The translations under genes and the position numbers were made by a program. 64,000 nt of DNA from Vibrio amylolyticus (GTDB taxonomy: Bacteria > Pseudomonadota > Gammaproteobacteria > Enterobacterales > Vibrionaceae), in assembly GCF_023145695.1 (NCBI RefSeq), contig NZ_JAJHVV010000005.1:248001-312000 (forward strand), written 5' to 3'. Of this stretch, positions 34,021-43,982 are shown one piece after another. Position 1 is the stretch's first letter, and each line of letters begins with the position of its first letter. The notes under the pieces are model-generated. The model had not been told where the DNA came from. It ran no database searches and saw nothing but the letters and a program-made list of their open reading frames with translations.

Positions 34021-34050
34021 TAACGCTTTATAGACGGAATCATTCCGTTT
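34021..34050 (-). repeat. Truncated attC site (3' half only)
   Basis: On the minus strand ACGGAATGATTCCGTCTATAAAGCGTTA ends like an attC (L'-R' boxes with GTTA). No matching TAAC opening is found within 120 bases upstream. This is the other broken edge of the cassette remnant. Confidence 0.55.
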
Positions 34051-34120
34051 TACACATCTGTATATAGTGCTTTAAAAAAAATAAAATTCAACTTACATCA
34101 ATAAGTTGTGTGGTCATAGT

Positions 34121-34858
34121 TTACTTTTCATACAAACCTAGCGTTGCATTCAATTCAATCTCTTCGTACATGCCGGTTTCACGTAACTTTCTTAGCCCTT
34201 GATTAAATGCCTTTATAAGCTCTTTCGAGCGCTTGGATTTCTTGGATATAATTAGTGAGTATGAAAGTACTTTGAACTGTTTAGAGTGCATGACTATTTG
34301 GTCTTTCGCTTGAAGTTTTTCTATGAAAAACTCTGCAACATGCGGATATTCGAACAGAACGTCTAAACGGCCTGTTAGCAGTTTTTGGTAGTTTCCCATC
34401 TGATTTTGAATTCTGTTTATAGTAAGTACACGTTCTTTCTCTAGATCTGAAACGCCGTAATCATAACCAAGTACACCACCTAGCTCATAATTCCCCAGAT
34501 CGTCAATGTTTTCCCACTCTATTTCATTCCCTTTTAAGTGAAAAACTGAGATAGGTAACGAAAGGATGATATCTGAATACAGTACGTACTTTTCGCGATC
34601 GTCTGTTTTTGAGTAAGAAAATGAACCGTCAATATCCCCCAATTTCACTTTGTCGAATCCCCGTGCCCATGGATAATAAAGAACCGACACTTCATATCCT
34701 TCCAACCTAAAAGCTTCGCTAACAATATGAGAAACATACCCACCTTGTCTTAGGCTTTGAGACTGATAGGGATACCATTCACCAGAAGCCAAAGTAACAA
34801 CGTCTTTAGCTTTACAAAGTGAACTCACTAGAAAAAGAATGGTCACCCATTTAGCCAT
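34121..34858 (-). CDS. Periplasmic solute-binding protein (SBP_bac_3 type)
   Basis: The protein of about 245 aa starts with a signal peptide (MAKWVTILFLVSSLCKA) and has the SBP_bac_3 layout: LASGEWYPYQSQSLRQGGYVSHIVSEAF, then YYPWARGFDKVKLGDIDGSFSYSKT and a C-terminal lobe ending in RKLRETGMYEEI. No ABC permease or ATPase gene is nearby, so it is an orphan binding protein, a kind common in Vibrio. ATG 34858 (GGA seven bases upstream) is preferred over the in-frame ATG 34882. It ends close to the edge of the cassette remnant. Confidence 0.82.
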   Translation of the reverse strand: MAKWVTILFLVSSLCKAKDVVTLASGEWYPYQSQSLRQGGYVSHIVSEAFRLEGYEVSVLYYPWARGFDKVKLGDIDGSFSYSKTDDREKYVLYSDIILSLPISVFHLKGNEIEWENIDDLGNYELGGVLGYDYGVSDLEKERVLTINRIQNQMGNYQKLLTGRLDVLFEYPHVAEFFIEKLQAKDQIVMHSKQFKVLSYSLIISKKSKRSKELIKAFNQGLRKLRETGMYEEIELNATLGLYEK

Positions 34859-35252
34859 TATTAAATCCAAAACAACTGACATTATTAAAGTTTAGCATCG
34901 CTAGGTTCTGTCGCTCCATTTATAGTAAATTTTACATCGTAACTTATTCGAGTGTACTTATAATGAACTACGTGACATTGTATTAAAGTAGAGCTTTAAA
35001 CTGGTACTTTATGGGTAATTAAACAAGCTTGTAATTTAATTACATAACATACGTAAGTAACGTGACAATCAGAGTAAAGCTCCACACTAAATTATTGATA
35101 AATAGCGACTAATGATGAATTCCGTACGAACACTCTTACTAGAAAAAAGAGATAACAAAATTGATATATTATGATTTTGGCACAAGGTCTGCGTTGATTC
35201 TAATACAATATAATTTGTTATAGTGCATTAGGTTGTAAAGTAGGACGTTGCC
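34859..35252. other. Intergenic region between the SBP gene and vxrE
   Basis: No gene was found in these 394 bases. Near the right end AGTAGG and CCTACT (about 35240-35258) form a short hairpin that may terminate the vxr operon on the minus strand. The rest is AT-rich without recognisable structure. Confidence 0.4.
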
Positions 35253-35399
35253 CTACTCTTTTTCTTCATGCTCTTTACGGATCTGTTCAGCAACAAGTTT
35301 TATTGCTTGGCCGGTACTAATACCCGTTTTCATTAGCTCTTGGATTTTTTCAACAGCCGCTTGCTGTTCTTCATGGGAAAGGGATAAATCATCGAACAT
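35253..35399 (-). CDS. vxrE: UPF0181/YoaH-family small protein, VxrE position
   Basis: This 48-aa protein matches the UPF0181 (YoaH) family: it begins [20 protein letters not shown] and has [25 protein letters not shown] lies upstream of the ATG. It is the last gene of a minus-strand run that matches V. cholerae vxrA-vxrB-vxrC-vxrD-vxrE in order, so it is given the vxrE symbol by position. Molecular function is unknown. Confidence 0.85.
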   Translation of the reverse strand: MFDDLSLSHEEQQAAVEKIQELMKTGISTGQAIKLVAEQIRKEHEEKE

Positions 35400-35461
35400 A
35401 AAAAAGCTCCTCTAAATTGAGGAGCCGACTATATAATGAATTTACGTGATGCGATAGCGTT

Positions 35462-36658
35462 TTAGTAACTACCTAAGAAATTTAAGTAAACACCCATAGA
35501 GTTCTCATTCGTGTAACTCGCACCAATATCTAGTTGAAAAAGATTAAGTGGTGAAACTCCGACACCGGCGGTAATCGTATCATCACTATCTTCATAAGCG
35601 AGATTACGTTTATACCCTGCACGTAGCTTCAATTGGCGCATAATATCTATCTCGCCCCCTACCCTTAACCACTGAGTATTATCATCAAAACCAGTGAAAC
35701 GTTCATCTTCATTGATGTCGTAATCAACACTAATAGTCGCGTAGTCAGCAACAAGACCTGCACCGATTGTGTATTGCGGGCGCATTTGGTAGGCATAGCC
35801 AATGTCAACGTCTCGACTATACGTCGTCCCACCGTATGAGTATTCTAGTGTATCAGTGTAAGCTATAGTGTTTATATCTCTTGAAACCAAGTTCGTAGCA
35901 GCTACACCGATTCTTAGTGGCCCATGAAACCATAGAAATCCCGCATCGAGATTAAACATAGTTTCGCCTGTACCATTTTCAGTTACATCTTTAATATCAT
36001 AGTTGTTAAGGTTTGCTGAATAAACATATGTATAGATACGTTGAAGTTTTGGTGATACGCCAAAAGCGATATGTTGACCTAGAAATGTCTGGTATTTAGC
36101 GAACGATATACCTACTTCTGTAACGCCTATCGCTACTGCATTTACTGTGCTCAAAGCTGCATTTACAAGAGTATCTGCATCAGGACTGATTCCTGTATTA
36201 GCTCCGGTATATATGTCTGGAGATGCAAATGACTCGGTATAAACCTTGCCAAATACGTTAGCAGCAACATATTGATTTGGGATTGCGAATGCGACTACAC
36301 CACCCAGCTCTAGTTTGGCTTGGTCACCTTCTAATGAATCCAAAGACGTTTGCAAAGCTGCTATATCATCAGGGTTAGAACTATCAAGTAGGGATGAAGC
36401 TGTATCTAGATCATCGACCATATTGTCTTCATCATTATATGAAAGACCAATACTTGGGATAATCATACCGACATCATCATTGCGGCGGTAAATTGCAGTT
36501 AAGGCTGGATTATAGAAAGGCGCGGTGAGAAAATTAGCAGAGACAACGCCTACACCACCCATTGCATCTCCACGTGCTTCGATGGCATAGTTGGCAGCGC
36601 TGGCTGATGTTCCGGCTAAAGCTATAGATAAAGTCAAAAATCTAATCGAATTTTTCAT
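35462..36658 (-). CDS. vxrD: TraF-like outer-membrane protein, VxrD position
   Basis: This 398-aa protein has a signal peptide (KNSIRFLTLSIALAGTSASA) and beta-barrel-like repeats of alternating residues ending in YLNFLGSY. The NYAIEARGDAMGGVGVVSA start and FYNPALTA motif are typical of the family usually labelled conjugal transfer protein TraF (TraF_2). The name is historical: nothing here suggests conjugation, and the fold recalls FadL/OmpP1-type barrels. By position it corresponds to V. cholerae vxrD. Whether it forms a pore is not known. Confidence 0.82.
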   Translation of the reverse strand: MKNSIRFLTLSIALAGTSASAANYAIEARGDAMGGVGVVSANFLTAPFYNPALTAIYRRNDDVGMIIPSIGLSYNDEDNMVDDLDTASSLLDSSNPDDIAALQTSLDSLEGDQAKLELGGVVAFAIPNQYVAANVFGKVYTESFASPDIYTGANTGISPDADTLVNAALSTVNAVAIGVTEVGISFAKYQTFLGQHIAFGVSPKLQRIYTYVYSANLNNYDIKDVTENGTGETMFNLDAGFLWFHGPLRIGVAATNLVSRDINTIAYTDTLEYSYGGTTYSRDVDIGYAYQMRPQYTIGAGLVADYATISVDYDINEDERFTGFDDNTQWLRVGGEIDIMRQLKLRAGYKRNLAYEDSDDTITAGVGVSPLNLFQLDIGASYTNENSMGVYLNFLGSY

Positions 36659-36717
36659 AATATTATAAACGTCTATTCCCTTAAGGTTTATAACGACTTA
36701 TTGTCTATTAACTTTAG

Positions 36718-37596
36718 CTAATCCTCTACAGAAACATCATATGTTTTACTAATTATTTGAGATTGTTCGATTAATATCTGACCTTGCCACCTTTGGTTAG
36801 TCATAGAGACCGCTAAAACGTACCTTTCTGGTGTTATGTTCCTAGGTTCAAACGACGTCGGGTAATCAGATTCGTAGCTTCGACTCCACACTTCGTTATA
36901 GTTTCCGTCGACATAATCATAGAGTGCAACGGTTAACGAAGGCAAAGGGCAATTTTCGTTTAATAGCGCATTTTTTTCGACAGACCATTGGTCTTTTGAT
37001 TGCCAACGAACGACTTGTTTCGCTTTCGAATCAACTAATACCACCCAGGAACTCCAGGTTTCCTGATCGCTAGCCGTTACATCTAAGCGGTAGAGCCCCA
37101 TTGGGACTCGACTGTTTAGGTTGTATCTTTTCTGATAGATCTTACTATCATTTTCTTGATTATTTGGCTCTGTAATCGCGAACTCGCTATCTGTTGAAAG
37201 CGGCTTATCAACCCAACGTTTAAAAACTATGTTTTCAATTTCTTTTTTAGACTTAATAGAAATTGTTACATTGTACATATCCCTTCCCGGGCTTTGAATA
37301 TTGGTTCTTCTAAGAGAAGCGGTTTCTATCCAATCAGGAAGTCTTTTGTTGTCGAGCCCTTTTCCACAGTCTACTTCAAGTGAGTGAAGCAATAAGTTGT
37401 TCAAATGCTCTTGTATTGAGCGACTATCGTTTTGCTGATAAACCTCGACAACAGAACCGAACATTGAATCTAAATCATCATCGAGCAGAAACTGATGAGC
37501 TTGAGTCAATGGTGTATTAGACTCAAACCAATCAGCACTATTTGCCACCAAAGGTAAGCAAATAGTAATACATAGAAATGTGACTATTTTGCGCAT
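36718..37596 (-). CDS. vxrC: DUF2861 periplasmic protein, VxrC position
   Basis: This 292-aa protein has an N-terminal signal peptide (RKIVTFLCITICLPLVANS) and no other membrane segment, so it is probably periplasmic. It matches my memory of Vibrio DUF2861 proteins (WFESNTPLTQAHQFLLDDDL near the N-terminus). Its ATG overlaps the vxrB stop by one base (TAATG), placing it in the vxr operon. In V. cholerae the vxrCDE genes accompany vxrAB and influence its outputs; the exact role of VxrC is not apparent from sequence. Confidence 0.85.
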   Translation of the reverse strand: MRKIVTFLCITICLPLVANSADWFESNTPLTQAHQFLLDDDLDSMFGSVVEVYQQNDSRSIQEHLNNLLLHSLEVDCGKGLDNKRLPDWIETASLRRTNIQSPGRDMYNVTISIKSKKEIENIVFKRWVDKPLSTDSEFAITEPNNQENDSKIYQKRYNLNSRVPMGLYRLDVTASDQETWSSWVVLVDSKAKQVVRWQSKDQWSVEKNALLNENCPLPSLTVALYDYVDGNYNEVWSRSYESDYPTSFEPRNITPERYVLAVSMTNQRWQGQILIEQSQIISKTYDVSVED

Positions 37597-38255
37597 TACG
37601 CTTTCATCTTGTAACCAACGCCACGTAGCGTTTCGATTTCAAGACCTGCCAGTTTTTGACGTAATTGCAACACATGCGTGTCTACGGTACGAGTCGTTGG
37701 GAAGTGATTGTAACCCCATACGTGATCGAGCAACTCGTCACGGGTAAAGACTCGACCAAGGTTACTCGCTAAGAAAAGTAACAAGTCGAACTCAGTCCTA
37801 GTTAACGTAATCGCTTCGTCACGATAAAACACTTCGCGTGTCGCTTTATCAATCACTAAATGTGTTGTAACCACTTTTGAGTCATCTTGATCTTCTGACT
37901 CTGGTAATCGTAGTTGAGCACGTATACGAGCAAAAAGTTCTGCTTCCGCAAATGGTTTGGTTAAATAATCATTGGCACCAGCATCTAGTCCAGCAACCTT
38001 ATCTTTTACTGTAACCAATGCGGTCAGCAAAATAACAGGTACATCCTTTATTTGTTTCCAACCTATTAGATGCTCTACAGAGTCGCCATCGGGTAATTGG
38101 CGATCTAGGATCACGAGATCTGCTTTTTCCCAATACTGTGCTACCGCGGAAATGGTTTCCGCATGTAGACATTCGTAACCTGCTTGCTCAAGGCTTACTA
38201 AAAGGCCATCAGCTAAATTCTTATCATCTTCAACGAGTAGCAGTGTCTGTTTCAC
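37596..38255 (-). CDS. vxrB: Two-component response regulator VxrB (OmpR family)
   Basis: This 219-aa OmpR/PhoB-type regulator has a receiver domain with the acidic pair in LLLVEDDKN, the phospho-acceptor Asp51 in LVILDRQLPDG and the conserved Lys in LTKPFAEAEL. The C-terminal winged helix contains LTRTEFDLLLFLASN and TVDTHVLQLRQKL. VxrB (also WigR) controls cell-wall, T6SS and biofilm genes in V. cholerae. GTG 38255 is taken as the start because GGAG lies upstream; the frame stays open to 38336, so longer versions number residues 27 higher. It overlaps the end of vxrA by 26 bases. Confidence 0.93.
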   Translation of the reverse strand: MKQTLLLVEDDKNLADGLLVSLEQAGYECLHAETISAVAQYWEKADLVILDRQLPDGDSVEHLIGWKQIKDVPVILLTALVTVKDKVAGLDAGANDYLTKPFAEAELFARIRAQLRLPESEDQDDSKVVTTHLVIDKATREVFYRDEAITLTRTEFDLLLFLASNLGRVFTRDELLDHVWGYNHFPTTRTVDTHVLQLRQKLAGLEIETLRGVGYKMKA

Positions 38256-39684
38256 AGGGGATCTCCAAAATAAATGTAGTTGGTGGGCCAATAAGGGACA
38301 TTTTGCCACCCATTCGACCAACCATTGATTCAACAATCGTCAGACCTAATCCCAGGCCTGATTTACTTACAAACGGTTTTCTCAAGTTCCGCCAATCTCG
38401 ATGTGATAATTCACCCTGATCTATCACTTTGATCGTCAAACGATCTGCGGAGGTGGTAACGTCAATGGTTATCGGTGCGACACCATATTTGATTGCGTTA
38501 CGTACTAAATTGTCTATACAGTTACTCAACCAGTATACATTGAGCTTTGCTGCAATATCTTCATTGATAACTAAGCTAACATCAGCAGTAAACTCATCGG
38601 ATACTTTATATTCAAGCCAATCTGATACTGATGGTACCCATTCTGTATTGAGGGGTTTGTTATCAGACTGCAAATAATCCTTACTTGCTTCCGCTAATTG
38701 TCTTAATCTTCTCGAATCTTCACACAAACGCCTAAATTCATCGTATACACTTTCTGGTAATTGCTCAAATTCTCGTCTAAAGCCCTCTACTGTCAGTGAG
38801 AGGCTCGCAATTGGCGTCCTAAGTTCGTGCGTCAGAATTTGTAATACCAACATACGACTTTTCATTTCTTGTCGTTTTGAGTTCCAACGATATGCAGACC
38901 AACCGATGACCAATAAAATATTGGCTACGACTAATGCGATCATTGAGATCCTTAGTACGTCTGAATGATCCTCTATATCCCAACACATGTTTCCACGCTG
39001 TACAAAACATGTCGAGCTTTGACTAGACAAGGTAAAGCTCAATTCCGCTTTACTCACATTTGGTTTCCATCGGTTAGCTGCAAATATGTGGTAGAGATTA
39101 CCCTGCTTTAACCATAGTTCATCTTGCTCAATGAACATTTTGGATCCGCCAATCAGTGCGCTAACACTATTTGGATCCATTCGTTGTAGCCTACCTAGTA
39201 AGGTATTTGGTAAAGAAAGCGGTCTCTCTTGGATATGCATAAACATCTCCAGGAGCTCTTTCTTTTCAGGAAATTTATTCACCCAACGATAGGCATATGA
39301 GCCTCCACCTGGGTGTATTAATCCACTTCTTGCAAACCAACGAACTGATAGATTTGTCTCTTTACATAACGCTCTAGTAAAAACTAAAGGCTCTGTAATT
39401 AAGGGGCTTAACGGCAGTTTTCCTGTACAAGATTGGGACAACTTATAGAGTTTTTGAATGTCCCTTAAAGGATATTCTGCGGTTCTAGGTAACAGTGAGT
39501 CAGGTGTAATTAGTCTTGTTGGGTATTCAGCCTGAATAACTCGAATGTCATAAGAGACAATGGCATCGTTATAATTGAATAAGCTGATAAAATTTTCGAT
39601 TCTTTCAGGTAAAGAGTCAGCAATGGCACTGTTAGTGACGAGAGCTAAACTTAATACTAAAAATTGGAATGCGCGTTTAATCAA
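38230..39684 (-). CDS. vxrA: Sensor histidine kinase VxrA
   Basis: This 484-aa membrane kinase has a signal/TM segment at the N-terminus (about 5-22), a large periplasmic sensor (about 23-245), a second membrane helix (about 247-268), a HisKA dimerisation domain with the phospho-His in THELRTPIASL, and an HATPase domain with NLVRNAIKYG and KSGLGLGLTIVESM. VxrA (WigK) senses envelope stress such as cell-wall damage in V. cholerae. The start is a TTG without a clear ribosome-binding site, so the exact N-terminus is less certain. It heads the vxrABCDE run. Confidence 0.92.
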   Translation of the reverse strand: MIKRAFQFLVLSLALVTNSAIADSLPERIENFISLFNYNDAIVSYDIRVIQAEYPTRLITPDSLLPRTAEYPLRDIQKLYKLSQSCTGKLPLSPLITEPLVFTRALCKETNLSVRWFARSGLIHPGGGSYAYRWVNKFPEKKELLEMFMHIQERPLSLPNTLLGRLQRMDPNSVSALIGGSKMFIEQDELWLKQGNLYHIFAANRWKPNVSKAELSFTLSSQSSTCFVQRGNMCWDIEDHSDVLRISMIALVVANILLVIGWSAYRWNSKRQEMKSRMLVLQILTHELRTPIASLSLTVEGFRREFEQLPESVYDEFRRLCEDSRRLRQLAEASKDYLQSDNKPLNTEWVPSVSDWLEYKVSDEFTADVSLVINEDIAAKLNVYWLSNCIDNLVRNAIKYGVAPITIDVTTSADRLTIKVIDQGELSHRDWRNLRKPFVSKSGLGLGLTIVESMVGRMGGKMSLIGPPTTFILEIPCETDTATR

Positions 39685-39780
39685 AGTGAATAATCAAAAT
39701 AATTTACGTGAAAGAACTATAAAGCATTCTGTCATAAGAATACATATCGTTTGTGATATCAACGTCAATAATCAATCATA

Positions 39781-39810
39781 AAAAAAGCCAGCATAAATGC
39801 TGGCTTTTTT
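39781..39810 (-). terminator. Terminator of pntAB
   Basis: AAAAAAGCCAGCA and TGCTGGCTTTTTT form a 13-bp stem with a TAAA loop and T-runs on both strands. On the minus strand it ends pntAB before vxrA. Confidence 0.9.
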
Positions 39811-39824
39811 GTTTACGACTGTTT

Positions 39825-41222
39825 TTATAGTGCTTTAGAGATAGCGTCAACACTCTCTTTTGCATCCCCAAATAGCATCTGGGTATTTTCTTTAAAGAAC
39901 AGTGGATTTTGCACACCTGCATAACCAGGGTTCATCGAACGCTTGAACACAATAACGTTTTCAGCGTTCCAAACTTCCAATACCGGCATACCAGCAATTG
40001 GGCTATTTGGATCGTCAAGCGCAGCTGGATTAACGGTATCGTTCGCGCCGATAACAAGAACGGTATCTGTAGACCCTAGATCATCGTTAATCTCATCCAT
40101 TTCTAAAACGATGTCATAAGGTACTTTTGCTTCCGCGAGTAATACGTTCATGTGACCAGGCAATCGCCCCGCAACTGGGTGAATTGCGAAACGAACATTA
40201 ACACCATGTGCACGAAGCTTTTCTGTAATTTCGTGTACTGGGTATTGCGCCTGAGCTACTGCCATTCCGTATCCAGGAGTGATGATGACAGAAGATGAAT
40301 TCTTAAGCATATCTGCTACGTCTTCTGCATTGATTTCACGGTGCTCACCGTAATCTTCATCGCTACCACTTGTGCTAACTTCCTGACCAAAACCACCTGC
40401 AATAACGCTAATGAACGAGCGGTTCATCGCTTTACACATGATGTAAGAAAGAATGGCACCTGAGGAACCTACTAAGGCACCAGTCACAATCAGAAGATCG
40501 TTTGCTAGCATGAAACCTGCTGCCGCCGCTGCCCAGCCTGAGTAAGAGTTCAGCATTGAAACAACCACTGGCATATCTGCGCCACCAATTGAAGCAACCA
40601 AGTGATAACCAAAAGCAAAAGCAATCAACGTCATGACAAGCATTGCAAACATGCTGCCGTCAGCTTTAACGAAGTAAATCATCAATAGAACTGATGCAAC
40701 GATCGCAAGCAGGTTCCACTTATGCTTATGAGGAATATTCAACGCAGATGAAGAAATAACACCACGAAGTTTACCGAATGCAACTATAGAACCAGTAAAG
40801 GTTACCGCACCGATGAACACACCTAAGAAAACTTCAACAAGGTGAATAACATGCTCAGCATGAATATCCGCTGGCGTCGTTGAAATAACAGCAGGTGGAT
40901 CGATGTAGCTGTTAAAGCCAACTAATACCGCCGCCATACCAACAAAGCTGTGCAATATTGCAACAAGCTCTGGCATTTCAGTCATTTCAACTTTCTTCGC
41001 ATAGTGTATACCGATTGCACCACCGATAACCATAGCAAGAAGAATCCAAGCGATACCTTCTGTACTTGGTCCAAAGATCGTCGCAATAAGTGCGATACCC
41101 ATACCAGCAATACCGTAGTAGTTACCAGCACGTGCAGTTTCTTGCTTAGAAAGACCAGCAAGGCTCTTGATAAAAAAGATAGCAGCAACTAAATAAGCCG
41201 CTTGTACTAATCCTGCAGACAT
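39825..41222 (-). CDS. pntB: NAD(P) transhydrogenase subunit beta PntB
   Basis: PntB carries the NADP-binding domain and most of the proton channel of the membrane transhydrogenase, which reduces NADP with NADH using the proton gradient. The 465-aa protein has eight or more membrane helices in its first 270 residues. The C-terminal NADP domain has [36 protein letters not shown] and [14 protein letters not shown]. Its ATG follows GGGAG, 12 bases after pntA. Order pntA-pntB is as in other Vibrio. Confidence 0.97.
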   Translation of the reverse strand: MSAGLVQAAYLVAAIFFIKSLAGLSKQETARAGNYYGIAGMGIALIATIFGPSTEGIAWILLAMVIGGAIGIHYAKKVEMTEMPELVAILHSFVGMAAVLVGFNSYIDPPAVISTTPADIHAEHVIHLVEVFLGVFIGAVTFTGSIVAFGKLRGVISSSALNIPHKHKWNLLAIVASVLLMIYFVKADGSMFAMLVMTLIAFAFGYHLVASIGGADMPVVVSMLNSYSGWAAAAAGFMLANDLLIVTGALVGSSGAILSYIMCKAMNRSFISVIAGGFGQEVSTSGSDEDYGEHREINAEDVADMLKNSSSVIITPGYGMAVAQAQYPVHEITEKLRAHGVNVRFAIHPVAGRLPGHMNVLLAEAKVPYDIVLEMDEINDDLGSTDTVLVIGANDTVNPAALDDPNSPIAGMPVLEVWNAENVIVFKRSMNPGYAGVQNPLFFKENTQMLFGDAKESVDAISKAL

Positions 41223-41234
41223 TTGTTACTCCCT

Positions 41235-42785
41235 TTAGTCTTTACGGAACATTTCAAGCATACGTTTGGTCACAGTAAAGCCACCAAAGATATTAATGCT
41301 TGCGATGAGCACGGCAATGAATGATAAGAAAGTTACAACGCCACTTCCCTGACCAATTTGTAGCAATGCGCCGACAACGATGATGCCAGAAATAGCATTA
41401 GTTACTGACATAAGTGGTGTATGCAGGGAATGTGATACATTCCAAACTACGTAGTAACCTACAATACAAGCAAGTACAAATACCGTGAAGTGAGCTAAGA
41501 ATGCAGCGGGCGCAACCGATGCTACCCAACCAAATGCGGCTAGGCCTGCACCAAAGCCAATGATCTTTTTCACTGGTGATGTTGGTTCTTCAACTTTTGG
41601 TTCAACCTTTGGTGCTTCTTGTTTAACTTGTGGTTGAGCTGAGACTTGGATAGGAGGAGCAGGCCAAGTGACTTCGCCTTCTTTAATGACAGTCACACCA
41701 CGAAGAACAACATCTTCAAAATCGATATTGATGTTTCCGTCTTTCTCTTTACACAGTAGCTTAATAAGATTAACGATATTCGTTGAGTACAGCTGAGATG
41801 ATTGAGTCGGCAAGCGGCCAACCATATCCGTATAACCAACAACCTTAACACCATTCTCAGTTGTTATAACTTTGTCTGCTTCGGTATATTCACAGTTACC
41901 GCCATTCGCTGCTGCTAAGTCAACGATAACAGAACCGGCTTTCATGCTATCAACCATCTCTTTGGTGATTAGCTTGGGTGCAGGGCGACCAGGAATGAGT
42001 GCCGTGGTAATGATGATATCAACGTCTTTAGCTTGATCCGCGTACAACTCTTCAGCTTTTTTGTTGAATTCATCGGACATCTCTTTAGCGTAACCATCGC
42101 CAGCGCCTGTATCTTCTTGGAAGTCGACTTCTAAGAATTCTGCACCCATCGACTGAACTTGCTCTTTTACTTCTGGGCGAACGTCGAATGCACGAACAAT
42201 TGCACCAAGGCTACCTGCAGCGCCAATTGCAGCAAGACCTGCCACACCAGCTCCCGCTACCAGAACTTTTGCAGGTGGTACTTTACCTGCCGCCGTGATT
42301 TGGCCAGTAAAGAAACGCCCAAACTCATGAGCCGCTTCTACAACAGCACGGTAACCAGCAATATTCGCCATAGAGGATAATGCATCTAGAGCTTGAGCTC
42401 TTGAAATACGAGGGACAGCATCCATCGCCATAACATTAATGTTTTTGGATGAAAGTTGTTCCATTAATTCAGGGTTTTGAGCAGGCCAGATGAAACTGAT
42501 AAGACTCGCACCATCTTTAAATAGTGCAATTTCGTCAAGACCATTGTCTTTATCAACAATAGGCGCATTAACTTTAAAGATGAGATCTGACTGCCATACA
42601 TCACTTGAAGACGCGACGGTAGCGCCAGCCTCTTCGTACGCTGAATCATCAAAACTAGCTAAACTGCCAGCCCCGGTTTCAATGGAAACCTCAAAGCCAA
42701 GCTTTATCAACTGCTCCACCGACTTCGGCGATGCAGCTACTCGCGTTTCACCCGCGAGAATTTCTTTAGGTACACCAATTTGCAT
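41235..42785 (-). CDS. pntA: NAD(P) transhydrogenase subunit alpha PntA
   Basis: PntA holds the NAD-binding domain and the remaining membrane helices of the transhydrogenase. The 516-aa protein begins [20 protein letters not shown], has the Rossmann motif [20 protein letters not shown] and the [20 protein letters not shown] segment. After a Pro/Glu-rich linker (about 385-405) come four membrane helices. It is the first gene of pntAB, with about 220 bases of upstream DNA that contain no hairpin I can support. Confidence 0.97.
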   Translation of the reverse strand: MQIGVPKEILAGETRVAASPKSVEQLIKLGFEVSIETGAGSLASFDDSAYEEAGATVASSSDVWQSDLIFKVNAPIVDKDNGLDEIALFKDGASLISFIWPAQNPELMEQLSSKNINVMAMDAVPRISRAQALDALSSMANIAGYRAVVEAAHEFGRFFTGQITAAGKVPPAKVLVAGAGVAGLAAIGAAGSLGAIVRAFDVRPEVKEQVQSMGAEFLEVDFQEDTGAGDGYAKEMSDEFNKKAEELYADQAKDVDIIITTALIPGRPAPKLITKEMVDSMKAGSVIVDLAAANGGNCEYTEADKVITTENGVKVVGYTDMVGRLPTQSSQLYSTNIVNLIKLLCKEKDGNINIDFEDVVLRGVTVIKEGEVTWPAPPIQVSAQPQVKQEAPKVEPKVEEPTSPVKKIIGFGAGLAAFGWVASVAPAAFLAHFTVFVLACIVGYYVVWNVSHSLHTPLMSVTNAISGIIVVGALLQIGQGSGVVTFLSFIAVLIASINIFGGFTVTKRMLEMFRKD

Positions 42786-43085
42786 AGTTATTCCTTCACT
42801 ATTGGCACAATGACTATTACTTTTCTAACTAACGATTGCCTATTCTGCAAGCAATTTGTAGTAAAAGTACTTAAAATCATTACTTGCAACTCGTTGTGTA
42901 AATTGATTCTGCTGCTTATGTTGAAAAAAAACAACGTTTACATAAGAAAGCAGAGGTCAAACCAGATCTATAAAATATGATAAGAAACAAGTAATTAAAC
43001 ATACAAAAAAAAGAGCCGTAAGCATAACTGCTCACGACTCATCTATTTATGATTTCTATCAAGTTGGTATCAGCTAAGTTCTCAA
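42786..43085. other. pntA upstream region and terminator of the HlyU-family gene
   Basis: No gene was found. The left part is the pntA leader. The right part carries the terminator of the minus-strand HlyU-family gene, listed separately. Confidence 0.5.
43005..43040 (-). terminator. Terminator of the ComFB/HlyU-family gene pair
   Basis: On the minus strand GAGTCGTGAGCA pairs with TGCTTACGGCTC (12 pairs, two G-U) and is followed by eight T. Confidence 0.88.
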
Positions 43086-43370
43086 CTAAGAGAAAATATT
43101 GTCACCCATTTGGTCAATAAACATTTGCGATTTTTTTAACATCAGTTCATTGGCATCGTCTTTGTTTGATAGCACATCAGATCGAATAAAACGGTGAGAT
43201 TTCAACTCCGTATTTACTTCTTTTGTTATCCGCCCCGCTATTCGATATTGACCACCTTCTGCAATAGGCTCTTGATAAATTAAGAAGCCCTTATACTCTA
43301 TAGGTTCTACTTCAACTTCGGTCTTAGAACTTTTATTGCCAAATCCGAACAAACGCGAAAATAATCCCAC
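43086..43370 (-). CDS. HlyU-family (PF10115-type) small protein
   Basis: This 94-aa protein has the family core VEPIEYKGFLIYQEPIAEGG and SHRFIRSDVLSNKDDANEL, ending FIDQMGDNIF. The Pfam family is named for a haemolysin activator, but it is distinct from the ArsR-type HlyU of V. cholerae, and no DNA-binding motif is visible. The function is therefore uncertain. It lies 11 bases after the ComFB-family gene and shares its transcript and terminator. Confidence 0.85.
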   Translation of the reverse strand: MGLFSRLFGFGNKSSKTEVEVEPIEYKGFLIYQEPIAEGGQYRIAGRITKEVNTELKSHRFIRSDVLSNKDDANELMLKKSQMFIDQMGDNIFS

Positions 43371-43381
43371 TTATTTTTCCT

Positions 43382-43747
43382 CTACTTTTCATTTTGAATG
43401 AGCGGTTTTTCAAACCACTCTAACTCTACATCGTCATCGAAGCGGGGATGACTAAACATAACTGGTACATCGTCACCTCTACGGGCCCGACGATCTTTTT
43501 GAATCATTGACTCCGCATTTTCAATCGCCGTTTTCGTATAGTTCTTTAGAATTATGAGTCTTGATTCAGGAAGCGCTGACAAAAAATCGATGTCGTGGCG
43601 AATATAGATTGGGCGCAGTTGACTCAATGCTAAACACGCGATATCGGCAAGTTGTTCATTACTATAGTTACTAGCATAAGGGTCATCGGCGAGTACATGT
43701 CCAACTAGCGTTTCCATGTAATTGTGAACATCCACACTAATCTGCAT
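43382..43747 (-). CDS. ComFB-family protein, possible c-di-GMP receptor
   Basis: This 121-aa protein matches the late-competence ComFB family: NYMETLVGHVLADDP near the N-terminus, then LADIACLALSQLRPIYIRHDIDFL. In cyanobacteria and Bacillus, ComFB-type proteins have been shown to bind c-di-GMP. The gene is divergent from a GGDEF cyclase gene with only 235 bases between them, which fits a receptor-cyclase pair, although residues for ligand binding cannot be confirmed by eye. It is cotranscribed with the HlyU-family gene. Confidence 0.85.
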   Translation of the reverse strand: MQISVDVHNYMETLVGHVLADDPYASNYSNEQLADIACLALSQLRPIYIRHDIDFLSALPESRLIILKNYTKTAIENAESMIQKDRRARRGDDVPVMFSHPRFDDDVELEWFEKPLIQNEK

Positions 43748-43982
43748 AATTTACTCCTTAATCAAACACATAACGACTAAACGTCGGCTCTATCTTAAGT
43801 TTAATTTAGCGCACCCAACAATTAACAACAAGTATTGTTAATTGAAGATGATAAACTAAAATTACTTTATTCATCTTTATCTCATTAGTTTAGCAAAAAG
43901 CTTGGCAAATCAGTAAATAGAAGTATCCTAAAAGGGTGCTAAACATCTTTATTCAATCACTATTTGGTATTTTGCTTTTATA

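Noticed and set aside
35462-36658. Conjugation gene traF as evidence of an integrative conjugative element
   Set aside because: The family name is historical; the gene sits in the vxr operon and there are no other transfer genes.
43086-43370. True HlyU haemolysin regulator
   Set aside because: The protein belongs to the unrelated small PF10115-type family and shows no winged-helix motif like the ArsR-type HlyU of V. cholerae.
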